Part shown: positions 43,944 through 53,506 of the stretch, in pieces
Numbering within the stretch: the stretch's first letter is position 1
How the letters are laid out: every line of letters begins with the position of its first letter
Origin: Dyadobacter diqingensis
GTDB lineage: Bacteria; Bacteroidota; Bacteroidia; Cytophagales; Spirosomataceae
Assembly (NCBI RefSeq): GCF_024220585.1
Contig: NZ_JAMXKF010000004.1
Location: 558,001 to 622,000 of the forward strand
Direction: 5' to 3'
DNA length: 64,000 nt
Notes under the pieces: model-generated
Told to the model about the DNA's origin: nothing
What the model saw: only the letters and a program-made list of their open reading frames with translations
Databases searched by the model: none
Translations under genes and position numbers: made by a program

Positions 43944-45035
43944 ATGATTAACTACCGTAACTACACCGTTGAAGAGTTTGCCACCGACGAAAAGTTTCGT
44001 CAATGGATTCTTGACCCTTCTGACGAAACGGTCCTGTTCTGGGATAACTGGCTTTTAGAAAACCCTGATAAGCAAGGCACAGTTAATCAGGCCACGGAGC
44101 TGCTTTTAACCGTCAATGAGAAATACAAAGATGATTTAAGCGACGACGCGATTGCAAAAGAGATTGGCAATCTGGTTGCGCTGGCCGAAGCGACGAAGGA
44201 TAAAAACCGGTTCTCAGTTTTCAGAAGCCCGATATGGCGAGTCGCGGCCCTATTTACCTTGATTTCAGGACTTAGCTGGTTTTATTACAACAGCCATTTC
44301 AAGGTAAAAAATACAGCGGTGAACGAATCTGCGGACTCAATTATGGTCACCAAAACAAATGCTTCCGATAAGCAAATGACCATTTTGCTAAGCGATGGCA
44401 GTGTGGCGACTTTATCGAAAGGCAGCAGCCTGGAATTCCCGAAGAACTTCGCGGGGGATGTCCGCAAGGTGTTTCTTAAAGGTGAAGCTTTTTTTGATGT
44501 GGCAAAAAACCCAACCAAACCGTTCCTCGTTTTCGCGAATGAAACCGTAACCAAAGTACTTGGAACGAGTTTTCGCGTGAAAGCAGTCGATGGCGATAAC
44601 ACCGTCATGGTTGTTGTAAAAACGGGTAAAGTTTCGGTTTATCCCGAGAAAGATTACGAAACCTTGTCCGATAAGGATGACCGGGAAGTGGTGGGTGTCA
44701 TACTCCGGCCAAACCAGCAGGTGGTTTTTAACCGTAAGGAAAACCGCCTTGACAAAGGCATCGTAGAAAACCCGGATATGCTTTCGGAATCTGCAACGAA
44801 TCAGGAGCTTGTTTTTGATGATCAGCCTGTGGCCGATGTACTCCACACGCTTGAAAACATGTACGGCATCGAGATTGTGTTTGATAAGGAAAGTCTGAAA
44901 GGCTGCCCGATCAGCACAATTTTTAAGGAAGAAAACCTGAAACAACGGATGAATGCGATTTGTCAGGCTATCGGCGCTACTTATGAAGTCGTTGATGGTC
45001 AGATTATTATCAACAGTAAAGGTTGTATGAAGTAA
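43944..45035 (+). CDS. FecR-type anti-sigma regulator
   Basis: A 363-residue inner membrane protein. The cytoplasmic N-terminus (YTVEEFATDEKFRQWI) should bind the sigma factor. One membrane helix is at about residues 97-115 (IWRVAALFTLISGLSWFYY). The periplasmic FecR domain has MTILLSDGSVATLSKGSSLEFPKNF (landmarks LSDGSVATL, KGEAFFDVAKNPTKPF, VLGTSFRV). A DUF4974/STN-like C-terminus follows (QPVADVLHTLENMYGIEIVFD). It should relay contact with the STN domain of the SusC encoded next to the sigma factor encoded before it. Confidence 0.94.
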   Translation: MINYRNYTVEEFATDEKFRQWILDPSDETVLFWDNWLLENPDKQGTVNQATELLLTVNEKYKDDLSDDAIAKEIGNLVALAEATKDKNRFSVFRSPIWRVAALFTLISGLSWFYYNSHFKVKNTAVNESADSIMVTKTNASDKQMTILLSDGSVATLSKGSSLEFPKNFAGDVRKVFLKGEAFFDVAKNPTKPFLVFANETVTKVLGTSFRVKAVDGDNTVMVVVKTGKVSVYPEKDYETLSDKDDREVVGVILRPNQQVVFNRKENRLDKGIVENPDMLSESATNQELVFDDQPVADVLHTLENMYGIEIVFDKESLKGCPISTIFKEENLKQRMNAICQAIGATYEVVDGQIIINSKGCMK

Positions 45036-45263
45036 TTACAAAGGAAGAGAATAATTAACACAAACCCAGTACCATAACTAACCCAGCTACGCAAACGCCT
45101 ATGATTTAGACTTCGACCAAACTATAAAATTCTGGGACCAGTGGTGATTGCGCCACCACCGGCCCCACGCGTCCCCAACGCTGTCCGGCATCATCTTAAA
45201 AAGATGTAAGGGGATCTTTTTGTCCTATTTTTTTCACGAATACTGAACAAAACAATCAAAACT

Positions 45264-48200
45264 ATGAAAAAAACCCGACACTTGCTTCGGCTAATGTGTA
45301 GTCTTATGAAAATATCATTCTACCAGTTAATATTGGCCTATATCTTCTCAAGCATCGCTTCCGCAACGGTTGTTGATGCCCAGGAAATATTAAATCAGAA
45401 GGTAACGATCGAGGTGAACAATCAGGATATGAAAACGGTCCTGACCAGGTTGAACAAACTGACTCAGGTACGTTTCACATACAGTTCAGCTGTTATCAAT
45501 ACACAGAAAAAAGTAACAATTAAAGCGGTCGAAAAGCCGCTTTCTGATGTTCTGGATGAACTTTTGAGACCTATGAACCTGGGTTATAAACTGGAAGGCA
45601 AGCAGGTAATTCTTGTGAAAGGTGTCAATACACCCAGCAGTTTCAAGAACGAGTCCGCAACAGAAGCTTCGTCGATCGACCGTAATATCACGGGGAAAGT
45701 AACAGACGAAAAGGGCGAACCTTTGCCGGGTGTAAGCGTGGTTTTGAAAGGATCAAAATCAGGCACGGCTACTAACACCGAGGGGACTTATCAGTTGAGT
45801 ATCCCAGACGATAACGCCGTTTTAATCTTCTCCTATGTAGGTTATACGCCGGAAGAAGTTACGGTCGGCAACCGCTCCACCGTTGATCTTTCGCTTAAAC
45901 CTGACGTAAGAAATCTGGAAGTGGTGGTCGTGACGGCGCTGGGTATCAAACGTGACGCGAAAAAACTGGGCTACTCCACGGCGACCGTCAATACCGAAGA
46001 GATTACAAACAACCGTACTACCAACCTTGGAAACAGTTTGCAGGGAAAAGTAGCCGGTCTGAACGTTTCACCACCAGCCAGCGGTCCGGGCGGATCCACT
46101 AAAATCCGTATCCGCGGCCAGTCTTCTTTTGGTGGAAACAACTCCCCTCTTATCATCGTAAACGGCGTACCTATCAATAATTCGAGTGTTTCAGCTGGTG
46201 GATCTTCGGGAAACGGAACGGGAAACCCAACCGGTGGCTCGTCTGACTCAGGTGACGGTTTACAGAGCATCAACCAGGACGATATCGAATCGATGACCGT
46301 TTTGAAAGGTGCGGCAGCCGCTGCGCTTTATGGTTTTCGCGCCAAGGATGGTGCCATCATCATCACAACAAAAACAGGAAGTAAAAGCTCCGGCATAGGT
46401 GTTGAGCTGAACTCGAATTTTCAGGCACAACAGGCTCTCGACTACACAGATTTTCAATATGAATACGGTCAGGGTGAATTTGGAAAAAGACCGACAACGG
46501 TTGCAGAAGCACAAAGCTCAGGCGTGTTTGCTTTTGGTGAGAAAATGGACGGAAAAATGACACCACAGTTTGACGGTTCGACGCAGCCTTATTCACCAAA
46601 CAGAAACCGTATCAAAGATTTCTATCGTACCGGAACGAGTTTTACCAATTCGGTAGCACTTTCCGGCGGAAACGATAAGGGCAATTTTCGTCTGTCATTT
46701 GCCAATACTGATGCCAATGCGATTGTGCCAAATTCTGACTACCATAAAAAGATTTTCAATCTGGGGTTGAATTATAAATTCACGCCAAAACTTTCCGTTC
46801 AGCTTAACGCCAATTATTCGAACGAATACAACAAAAATCCGCCGCAGATCGGGATTCAGGATATGAATGCCAATACCACGATCTACACCATGGCCACAAG
46901 TATCGACGCGAACTGGCTTAAAAACCGCAAAGATGCGAATGGAAATGAAATGCCGCTGTCCCGTTTTACAAACAGAAACAACCCTTACTGGGTTGCCTAC
47001 GACCGTTTCGAAAATGTAAGACGTGACCGTATTTTCGGAAATACCTCCGTGCGTTATGAGTTCACAAAATGGCTTTATGTGCAGGGACGTATCGGACAGG
47101 ATTATTACACAAGACCTTACAATTACAACCGCCCGACGGGAACCCGCTCTATTGGCGCTGTCACAACCGGTTTCAACGGATATTATTACCAGGACATCTC
47201 CACATTCCGTGAACGAAACATGGACATCCTGATCGGTGCAAACAAAACTTTTGGCGACTTCGGAATCGATGTAACATTGGGAGGAAACCAATTGCTTCAG
47301 GTGAGCGACAATGTTTCCACCGCCGTGACAAACTTCTACGTTCGTGATTTGTACACAATCGGAAACGGTCAGGTTAAAAGCCCGAACTATAATTACAGCA
47401 AAAAGAAGGTGAACTCAATCTACGGTTCGGCCGAGCTTTCATACAAAAACTTTCTGTACCTGAACGTTACTGGTAGAAATGACTGGTTCTCAACACTCAA
47501 TCCTGAATCAAACAGCTATTTGTATCCTTCGGTGAGTGGTAGTTTTGTATTCAGTCAGGCGTTTGCGCAGCTTCCAAACTGGCTGAATTATGGTAAACTC
47601 CGTGCAGCCTATGCAGAAGTTGGCGGTGACACCGATCCATACTCCAACAATCTTTACTATGCCATCAACGCCAACCCTTTCAATGGCGTGGCGCTGGGAA
47701 ATATCTCGAGCAACATCAGTCCCAATGCGAACCTTCGCCCTTTGAAAGTAAAAGAAGTTGAAATGGGTCTTGAATTTAAGACGTTCGACAGCAGACTGAA
47801 CCTTGACATGTCGGTTTACCGCAAAAATACGGTGGACGAAATCCTGAATGTAAGCGTTTCGAATGCTTCGGGTTTTACGGGGACGAAAGTAAATATCGGT
47901 AAACTTCAAAATAAAGGTATCGAGTTTTTGCTGACTATCGTACCGGTAAGAACGGAAAACGTTTCCTGGGAAACCAGCTTTAACGCGAGTTATAACATCA
48001 GCAAGGTTATTGAGCTTGCACAGGAACAAACACGTTTTGATGTGGGGCAAGGTGAGTTTTTCGGAATTGTATCCCACGAGGTTGGCAAGCCGCTGGCTTC
48101 GCTTCGCGGCTTTGATTACAAACGTGATGCTCAGGGCAGAATTCTTACAGCCGGCGGACTGCCACAGCAAGGCAACCTTACTACTTTCGGAAGCGCTATT

Positions 48201-48719
48201 CCTAAATGGGTCGGTGCCTGGATGAACACCATTAATGTAAAAGGATTCCGGATTTCTACCCAGGTTGATTTCAAGGCGGGTTACAAAATCATGTCAAACT
48301 CCAACCTGAACTTTTTACGTGAAGGTTTGTCGAAGCCATCGCTTGTTGGTCGTGACGGAGGCGTATTGCTGGATGCTGTAAACGCAGACGGAAGTCCAAA
48401 CGACAAAAAGGTGGAAGCACAACAATTCTATACTGCTTACCGCAGCACCAATATTGCCACGCCATTTATTTACAACGGAAGTTTTATCCGTTGGAGAACT
48501 TTGTCGGTTGGTTATGACTTGTCGCGTTTTGTAAACAAATCGTTCATCAAAGGTTTGAATATTTCAGCCATGGTCAACAATGTGTGGCTTATCAAGAAAC
48601 ACATCGATAACCTGGATCCGGAAGCGCAGGTGTCGTCCTCCGATAACCTTCAGGGCATTGAAACCCACACACTTCCCACCACAAGAAGTTATGGAATCAA
48701 CCTGAACATTAAGCTATAA
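45264..48719 (+). CDS. SusC/RagA transporter with STN signalling domain
   Basis: An 1151-residue TonB-dependent transporter. The N-terminal signal (YIFSSIASATVVDAQ) is followed by an STN domain at about residues 48-118 (VTIEVNNQDMKTVLTRLNKL, LSDVLDELLRPMNLGYKL). A carboxypeptidase-regulatory-like domain spans about 140-220 (ITGKVTDEKGEPLPGVSVV). The plug has LQGKVAGLNVSPPA, a Gly/Ser-rich loop near residues 311-330 and SMTVLKGAAAAALYGFRAKDG. The barrel ends GINLNIKL. The STN domain couples substrate arrival to the FecR and sigma factor encoded upstream. It is followed 20 bases later by its SusD. Confidence 0.95.
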   Translation: MKKTRHLLRLMCSLMKISFYQLILAYIFSSIASATVVDAQEILNQKVTIEVNNQDMKTVLTRLNKLTQVRFTYSSAVINTQKKVTIKAVEKPLSDVLDELLRPMNLGYKLEGKQVILVKGVNTPSSFKNESATEASSIDRNITGKVTDEKGEPLPGVSVVLKGSKSGTATNTEGTYQLSIPDDNAVLIFSYVGYTPEEVTVGNRSTVDLSLKPDVRNLEVVVVTALGIKRDAKKLGYSTATVNTEEITNNRTTNLGNSLQGKVAGLNVSPPASGPGGSTKIRIRGQSSFGGNNSPLIIVNGVPINNSSVSAGGSSGNGTGNPTGGSSDSGDGLQSINQDDIESMTVLKGAAAAALYGFRAKDGAIIITTKTGSKSSGIGVELNSNFQAQQALDYTDFQYEYGQGEFGKRPTTVAEAQSSGVFAFGEKMDGKMTPQFDGSTQPYSPNRNRIKDFYRTGTSFTNSVALSGGNDKGNFRLSFANTDANAIVPNSDYHKKIFNLGLNYKFTPKLSVQLNANYSNEYNKNPPQIGIQDMNANTTIYTMATSIDANWLKNRKDANGNEMPLSRFTNRNNPYWVAYDRFENVRRDRIFGNTSVRYEFTKWLYVQGRIGQDYYTRPYNYNRPTGTRSIGAVTTGFNGYYYQDISTFRERNMDILIGANKTFGDFGIDVTLGGNQLLQVSDNVSTAVTNFYVRDLYTIGNGQVKSPNYNYSKKKVNSIYGSAELSYKNFLYLNVTGRNDWFSTLNPESNSYLYPSVSGSFVFSQAFAQLPNWLNYGKLRAAYAEVGGDTDPYSNNLYYAINANPFNGVALGNISSNISPNANLRPLKVKEVEMGLEFKTFDSRLNLDMSVYRKNTVDEILNVSVSNASGFTGTKVNIGKLQNKGIEFLLTIVPVRTENVSWETSFNASYNISKVIELAQEQTRFDVGQGEFFGIVSHEVGKPLASLRGFDYKRDAQGRILTAGGLPQQGNLTTFGSAIPKWVGAWMNTINVKGFRISTQVDFKAGYKIMSNSNLNFLREGLSKPSLVGRDGGVLLDAVNADGSPNDKKVEAQQFYTAYRSTNIATPFIYNGSFIRWRTLSVGYDLSRFVNKSFIKGLNISAMVNNVWLIKKHIDNLDPEAQVSSSDNLQGIETHTLPTTRSYGINLNIKL

Positions 48720-48739
48720 CTTTTCACCAAAAGATAGAT

Positions 48740-50284
48740 ATGAAAAAGATACATATATACCTGACAGTTATAGGCCTTTTCGTAGGAGCAACTTCCTGTG
48801 ACAGCGGCTTTGAGGATGTGAACAAAAACCCGGTGCTGGCTACGACGAGCGACCCGGCCTACCTGTTTTCCAATGCCCAGTTCAGCTCGGCACTGGCTAC
48901 TTTTCACTACCAGAGCGAGATCGTTCAGCAGATCAATACGCCTTATACCGGTGTACTTGAAGGTGGAAACCACAACATCGTTTTTGATCCGAACTCCAAT
49001 GCCAACTTCAATGCCATGTACATTGGTACGGCAACCGGCAGCGGTCCGGTGAACCTGCTTGGCACAGTGCTCAGGCTGACAAAAGACAATCCTCTGAGAG
49101 CCAATATTTATCAAATGTCACGGATCTGGAAGGCCTATGTCTTTATGGTTTTGGTAGATACGTATGGCGATGTGCCTTATTTTGACGCGGCGAAGGGCTA
49201 TTCGGACGGAATCAACCTGCCAAAATATGACGACCAAAAGCTGATCTACGACGATATCCTGAAAGAACTTGATGAAGCGACCAAGGCTCTTGATGCGACA
49301 AAAAGTATTGAAAGCGGTGATTTGTTTTACAAAGGAAATATCGCCCAGTGGAAAAAACTTGGTAACTCTCTTTTGTTAAGGGCTGCCATGCGTTATACTA
49401 AAATAGACGAAGCAAAAGCCAAAACCTATGTAGCCAAAGCGATCGATCCGGCCAATGGCGGGGTCATGACAGCCAATACAGACAATGCCCTGATCGCGTT
49501 CAACAGCACTTTCAATAGTCCTAACGCCAACTTTTTCCAGGGAACTGAACGAGGTAACGTGTATCTGGGAAAACCGTTTGTCGATTATCTGAAAACAACC
49601 GGCGATCCGCGCAGCAAAGTCATTGCCGTAAAATATGAACTGCCTGCAAATCCGATTGCAACGGCTGGGAAAGAAGATACCGATCCTGCAAGTCAGCAGG
49701 GAGCACCTTATGGTTATAACGAATCGACGATCAGCACCGAACCCAATTTCCCTGGAAAAAGTGGTTCTGCCTTCAAGTATTCGCAGATCAACCGTCGTAC
49801 TTTGGGCAAGATTGACGCACCCGAATTTTTCGTAACCTACGCGCAAACACAGCTTTTGCTGGCAGAAGCGGCACAACGGGGATACATCACCGGCGACGCC
49901 AAAACCTATTACGAAGCAGGTGTGCGAGCGCATATGAATCAAATGGCTCAGTATGATGCATCAGCGGCTATTCCAACGGCAAGTCAGGATGCTTATCTTA
50001 CCGCAAACCCTTTCGCCGCTGCCACGGCACTGAACCAGATTAATACGCAATACTGGATCGCTTCATTCCTGAACGGGTCAGAAGCCTGGGCAAACTTCCG
50101 CAGAAGCGGCTTCCCTGCCCTGACGAAAAACCCTTATCCGGGAGCGGATCCTTCGGTGAAAGATTTCATTCGCCGCTTGGTATATCCGGTTCTTGAAAAA
50201 TCAGTGAATACCGCAAACTACAACGCTGCCGTTGCCCGTCAGGGTCCTGACGAACTTGGAACGCATATTTTCTGGGATAAATAA
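48740..50284 (+). CDS. SusD/RagB-like nutrient-binding lipoprotein
   Basis: A 514-residue lipoprotein, lipobox VGATSC with Cys20. It is of the SusD-like_2 branch (FEDVNKNPVLATTSDPAYLFSNAQF near the start as landmarks, SEAWANFRRSGFPALTKNPYPG and FIRRLVYPVLEKSVNTANY near the end). It resembles the SusD at 15373 more than the fructan SusD. It should form the surface lid on the SusC encoded 20 bases upstream. A 12-base hairpin follows its stop before the RraA-like gene. Confidence 0.93.
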   Translation: MKKIHIYLTVIGLFVGATSCDSGFEDVNKNPVLATTSDPAYLFSNAQFSSALATFHYQSEIVQQINTPYTGVLEGGNHNIVFDPNSNANFNAMYIGTATGSGPVNLLGTVLRLTKDNPLRANIYQMSRIWKAYVFMVLVDTYGDVPYFDAAKGYSDGINLPKYDDQKLIYDDILKELDEATKALDATKSIESGDLFYKGNIAQWKKLGNSLLLRAAMRYTKIDEAKAKTYVAKAIDPANGGVMTANTDNALIAFNSTFNSPNANFFQGTERGNVYLGKPFVDYLKTTGDPRSKVIAVKYELPANPIATAGKEDTDPASQQGAPYGYNESTISTEPNFPGKSGSAFKYSQINRRTLGKIDAPEFFVTYAQTQLLLAEAAQRGYITGDAKTYYEAGVRAHMNQMAQYDASAAIPTASQDAYLTANPFAAATALNQINTQYWIASFLNGSEAWANFRRSGFPALTKNPYPGADPSVKDFIRRLVYPVLEKSVNTANYNAAVARQGPDELGTHIFWDK

Positions 50285-50310
50285 TCTGACAATATCCCGT
50301 CTGCCTATAC

Positions 50311-50343
50311 TACTGCAAGCGACCTGATCAATCGCTTGCAGTA
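50311..50343 (+). promoter_or_regulatory. Intra-operon hairpin after susD
   Basis: TACTGCAAGCGA and TCGCTTGCAGTA, perfect 12-base arms with a 9-base loop and no T run, placed between susD and the RraA-like gene exactly as the hairpin at 34122 is placed in the fructan locus. Confidence 0.65.
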
Positions 50344-50381
50344 ATCCTGATCAACCAATTTCTATCTAAACCACTTTGCTT

Positions 50382-51314
50382 ATGTTCAAAAAAACAAAAC
50401 TGCTACCCGCGTTTTTGCTGCTCTCCTTTTTGTCCAATGCGCAACCGATTTCTCCGACTGTTGAGCAAATCAAGGCATTAACTTCAAACTGGAAAGGCGA
50501 GCGCTCAGCAGACGGCCGACCGAAAGTTTCAGATACGATTTTAGGTCGTTTAAAAAACATTTCCATTGAAGAAGCCTGGGGCGTACTGCGTAACAAGGGT
50601 TACCAGAACCAGTTTGAAGGCGATTGGATACTGATCCATCCGGACAGTGCAATGACCGGCCGCGTGGTGACAGCACAATACATGCCGCTCCGCCCTGACT
50701 TACAGGATCTGATCAAAGAGACGGGTAAAAAAGAAGGCCGTAGCCAGGCGGGTGGTACCAATTCCTGGCCGATCGACGTACTCACCAACGGCGACGTATA
50801 CGTAGCAGACGGTTACGGAAAAATCGCTGACGGAACCCTGATCGGTGATAACCTGGGCAATTCCATTTATGCTAAATCGAAACGCGGGACCATTTTTTAC
50901 GGATCCGTACGTGACGTAGAAGGGCTGAGTGAAATAGCCGGTTACAACGCCTGGATCAAAGGATCGGATCCTTCCTACATCCAGCAAATGATGTTAACCG
51001 GGATCAACGTCCCCATCCGAATCGGCCGTGCGATTGTATTGCCCGGTGACGTTGTTCTTGCCAAGAAATACGGAACGATTTTCATCCCTTCGCATCTGGT
51101 GGAAGATCTTGTGATTACTTCCGAAGTGACCGCGCTTCGTGATGAATTTGGTCATCAGCGCCTTAAAGAAGGAAAATATACACCCGGTGAAATCGATACC
51201 AAATGGACAGATGCGATCTCAAAGGACTTCCTGAAATGGGTTAACGCCTACCCCGGTCGCTTGCCTATGAGCAAAAAAGAACTCGACGACTATCTGAAAG
51301 AACGTAATTACTAA
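50382..51314 (+). CDS. Exported RraA-like/HMG-aldolase family protein
   Basis: 310 residues from the ATG at 50382; a TTG at 50376 is also in frame. A signal peptide (FKKTKLLPAFLLLSFLSNAQ) makes it periplasmic or surface-located, unusual for this normally cytoplasmic family. The RraA fold core is clear: WPIDVLTNGDVYVADGYGKIADG (landmarks DVYVAD, GTLIGDNLGNSIYAKSKRG), RDVEGL with the Arg-Asp pair of the active site, and PIRIGRAIVLPGDVVLAKKYGTIFIP. Relatives are divalent-metal aldolases or decarboxylases acting on 2-oxo acids. It lies between susD and the enolase-superfamily gene, so it may act on that enzyme's product. Confidence 0.85.
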   Translation: MFKKTKLLPAFLLLSFLSNAQPISPTVEQIKALTSNWKGERSADGRPKVSDTILGRLKNISIEEAWGVLRNKGYQNQFEGDWILIHPDSAMTGRVVTAQYMPLRPDLQDLIKETGKKEGRSQAGGTNSWPIDVLTNGDVYVADGYGKIADGTLIGDNLGNSIYAKSKRGTIFYGSVRDVEGLSEIAGYNAWIKGSDPSYIQQMMLTGINVPIRIGRAIVLPGDVVLAKKYGTIFIPSHLVEDLVITSEVTALRDEFGHQRLKEGKYTPGEIDTKWTDAISKDFLKWVNAYPGRLPMSKKELDDYLKERNY

Positions 51315-51395
51315 CCTTCGTTATCAGCTTTTTAGCATACAGCTAATAGCTTTTAGCCTTATTCTATTCCATACTTCCTAAATATCTTTAAAATC

Positions 51396-52880
51396 ATGAA
51401 GAGCATCCTAAATCAAATCATTGCATCCAATAAAGAAGTCGAAAAAGCCGAAAAACTGGCCGTTCAGACTGAAATCAATAACCCGGCCACGAAAGACAGC
51501 CGTCGTAACTTTTTAAGAAAATCGGCTGTTGGTGGTATTGCCCTGGGCACTTTTATGTCGATGTCCATTGAAGATACCGTTGCGCAGGCTACCTCCAAAG
51601 TAAGCCGTGCTTCAAAACCTTCGGACCTGAAAATAACAGATATCCGTTACTGCGTGATCCAGAACGTGGGACGCACGCCCATCATCCGCATTGATACCAA
51701 TCAGGGAATTTATGGTTTGGGAGAAGTGCGTGATGGTGCCGATGAGCGTTATGCGCTGATGCTGAAAAGCCGGCTTTTAGGCCAAAATCCATGTAATGTT
51801 GAGATGCTTTTCAAAACCATTAAACAATTCGGCATGCACGGTCGCCAGGCTGGTGGGGTTTGCGGGATTGAAATGGCCTTATGGGACCTTTGCGGAAAAG
51901 CTTACAACGTTCCCTGCTGGCAGCTGCTGGGCGGGCGTTATCGTGATAAAGTGAGATTATATGCTGACACCCCGGAATCGGATAATCTGGATGAATTCAA
52001 AGAAAAAATCAAATTCCGGACCGAAACGCAGGGTTATACCTGGTTGAAAATGGACATCTCCATTGGTATGTTAAAAAACAAACCGGGCGGCGTGGTAAAT
52101 AATAAAGTCTGGGGTGGCGGATTCTCGCAATGGGCGGGAGATTATTCATCTTATGCCAATACCAAACACCCGTTTACAGCCATACAAATTACTCCGCAGG
52201 GACTTGAAGAAATGGCGAAAGTCGTGGAAGATGTACGCGGCATCGTCGGGTACGAGATTCCGATTTCTTCGGATCACTATGGCCACTTTGATTTGAACAA
52301 TGCGATCCGTTTGGGCAAAGCACTGGATAAATACAGACTCGCATGGCTGGAAGATATGGTGCCCTGGGAATACACCGATCAATGGAAACAAATTTCAGCC
52401 GCTTTGGAAACACCTACGCTCACCGGTGAAGACATATACCTGAAAGAAGGTTTTAAAGATTTGATCGAAGGCCGCGCGGTTGACATTATCCACCCGGATC
52501 TTGCGTCTTCGGGAGGGTTACTGGAAACCAAACGCATCGGCGACTACGCCGAAGACCATGGTATCGCGATGGCGATGCACTTTGCGGGATCACCGGTAAG
52601 TTTTATGGCCAACGTACATTGTGCAGCTGCAACGCAGAACTTCCTGGCGCTGGAACACCATTCTGTGGATGTACCCTGGTGGGAAAGTATCGTTAAAACA
52701 ACCGACGGCCGTAAACTGATTGAAAAAGGTTATGCCAATGTTCCTTTGGAAGCACCGGGACTGGGCATTGAGCTGGTGGATGAAGAGGTCAAAAAACATC
52801 TGACACCAAAAGACAAAAGTTATTTTGCACCAACCGACCAATGGAACGACAAACGTTCACATGACCGTTTGTGGAGCTAA
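51396..52880 (+). CDS. Tat-exported enolase superfamily (mandelate racemase-like) protein
   Basis: A 494-residue protein. Near residue 35, SRRNFLRKSAVGGIALG is a Tat-type signal preceded by about 34 extra residues. The capping domain (LKITDIRYCVIQNVG ... GEVRDGADERYALMLK) and the barrel follow. Likely metal ligands are Asp293 (SSDHYGHFD), Glu319 (WLEDMVPW) and Glu345 (TGEDIY); His395 (MAMHFAGSP) fits the acid/base of the mandelate racemase/sugar-acid dehydratase group. WLKMDIS may supply the second-strand Lys. Probable activity is dehydration of an aldonic or uronic acid in the periplasm. It follows the RraA-like gene and ends the operon at a terminator. Confidence 0.88.
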   Translation: MKSILNQIIASNKEVEKAEKLAVQTEINNPATKDSRRNFLRKSAVGGIALGTFMSMSIEDTVAQATSKVSRASKPSDLKITDIRYCVIQNVGRTPIIRIDTNQGIYGLGEVRDGADERYALMLKSRLLGQNPCNVEMLFKTIKQFGMHGRQAGGVCGIEMALWDLCGKAYNVPCWQLLGGRYRDKVRLYADTPESDNLDEFKEKIKFRTETQGYTWLKMDISIGMLKNKPGGVVNNKVWGGGFSQWAGDYSSYANTKHPFTAIQITPQGLEEMAKVVEDVRGIVGYEIPISSDHYGHFDLNNAIRLGKALDKYRLAWLEDMVPWEYTDQWKQISAALETPTLTGEDIYLKEGFKDLIEGRAVDIIHPDLASSGGLLETKRIGDYAEDHGIAMAMHFAGSPVSFMANVHCAAATQNFLALEHHSVDVPWWESIVKTTDGRKLIEKGYANVPLEAPGLGIELVDEEVKKHLTPKDKSYFAPTDQWNDKRSHDRLWS

Positions 52881-52892
52881 TTCATAGGAACG

Positions 52893-52927
52893 AAAAATGC
52901 CGCCCGATGTGATCGGGCGGCATTTTT
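52893..52927. terminator. Bidirectional terminator
   Basis: Perfect 16-base stem (AAAAATGCCGCCCGAT with ATCGGGCGGCATTTTT), loop GTG. It serves the enolase gene and the convergent VOC gene. Confidence 0.95.
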
Positions 52928-52960
52928 CTTAATTAAAACTTCAAAAATATCTGTTACGAT

Positions 52961-53326
52961 CTAATCATATTGAAGAAACTCGATTCTGTTTTCAAACGGG
53001 TCGCGGAACGAAAACCGGTTGCGTCCAGGAATCGGCGTCAGGTTTTTAACGGGAATGCCATTACTTTCCAGAAGCTGACGACATTCTTCCAGATTGGTCA
53101 CTTCAAATGCCGGATGGCGTTCCGAAGCATTACTGCCCTGGTCGGTCATCAAATGCAGCTGAATATTTCCCATCTGATACCATATTGCGCCTCTCAGATG
53201 AGGTCTTTCGGGATCAATGATTTCTTCCAAACCTAAAACTTCTTCGTAGAATCTCCGCGCTTCTTTTTCCTTCCCTTCCGGAAAACAAAGCATCACGTGG
53301 TCAATCCGCTTAAAATCAATCTTCAT
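52961..53326 (-). CDS. VOC family (glyoxalase-like) protein
   Basis: 121 residues from the ATG at 53326. The frame extends 28 codons upstream, but the family begins at FKRIDHVMLCFPEGKEKEARRFYEEVLGL. Metal-ligand-like positions are His in RIDHVML, His in IQLHLMT, and Glu in FENRIEFLQ. HPAFEVTNLEECRQLLESNGI and RFSFRDPFENRIEF are typical of glyoxalase/bleomycin resistance/dioxygenase fold proteins. It is cytoplasmic and probably a dimer. The substrate is not evident. It is divergent from the transporter-like gene at 53507. Confidence 0.88.
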   Translation of the reverse strand: MKIDFKRIDHVMLCFPEGKEKEARRFYEEVLGLEEIIDPERPHLRGAIWYQMGNIQLHLMTDQGSNASERHPAFEVTNLEECRQLLESNGIPVKNLTPIPGRNRFSFRDPFENRIEFLQYD

Positions 53327-53506
53327 AACTGGGTAATTAAAAAATAATGTCTGCTCCGAGCCGCTCCTAAAAGCTGTAACTTTTAGAATTCGCCGGGTCT
53401 GTAATTTCAAATTTCTGCAAATTTCATGATAACATGAACAGTTTCTGTTTTTAAAAGGAAGAATTAGTGTTTATTTTACATAAGTGACGCTAGCTTTTCG
53501 ATAAAT

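Noticed and set aside
45036..45263. Possible riboswitch or attenuator before the STN-type susC gene
   Set aside because: Only a weak 6-base hairpin (GTGGTG/CACCAC) and a short AT hairpin are present, with no known riboswitch core.
46695..48170. Minus-strand ORFs of about 200 codons within susC
   Set aside because: Antisense shadows of a conserved barrel sequence; no signal, promoter or family.
53327..53410. 28-codon extension of the VOC protein
   Set aside because: Not part of the family fold and it occupies the divergent promoter region.
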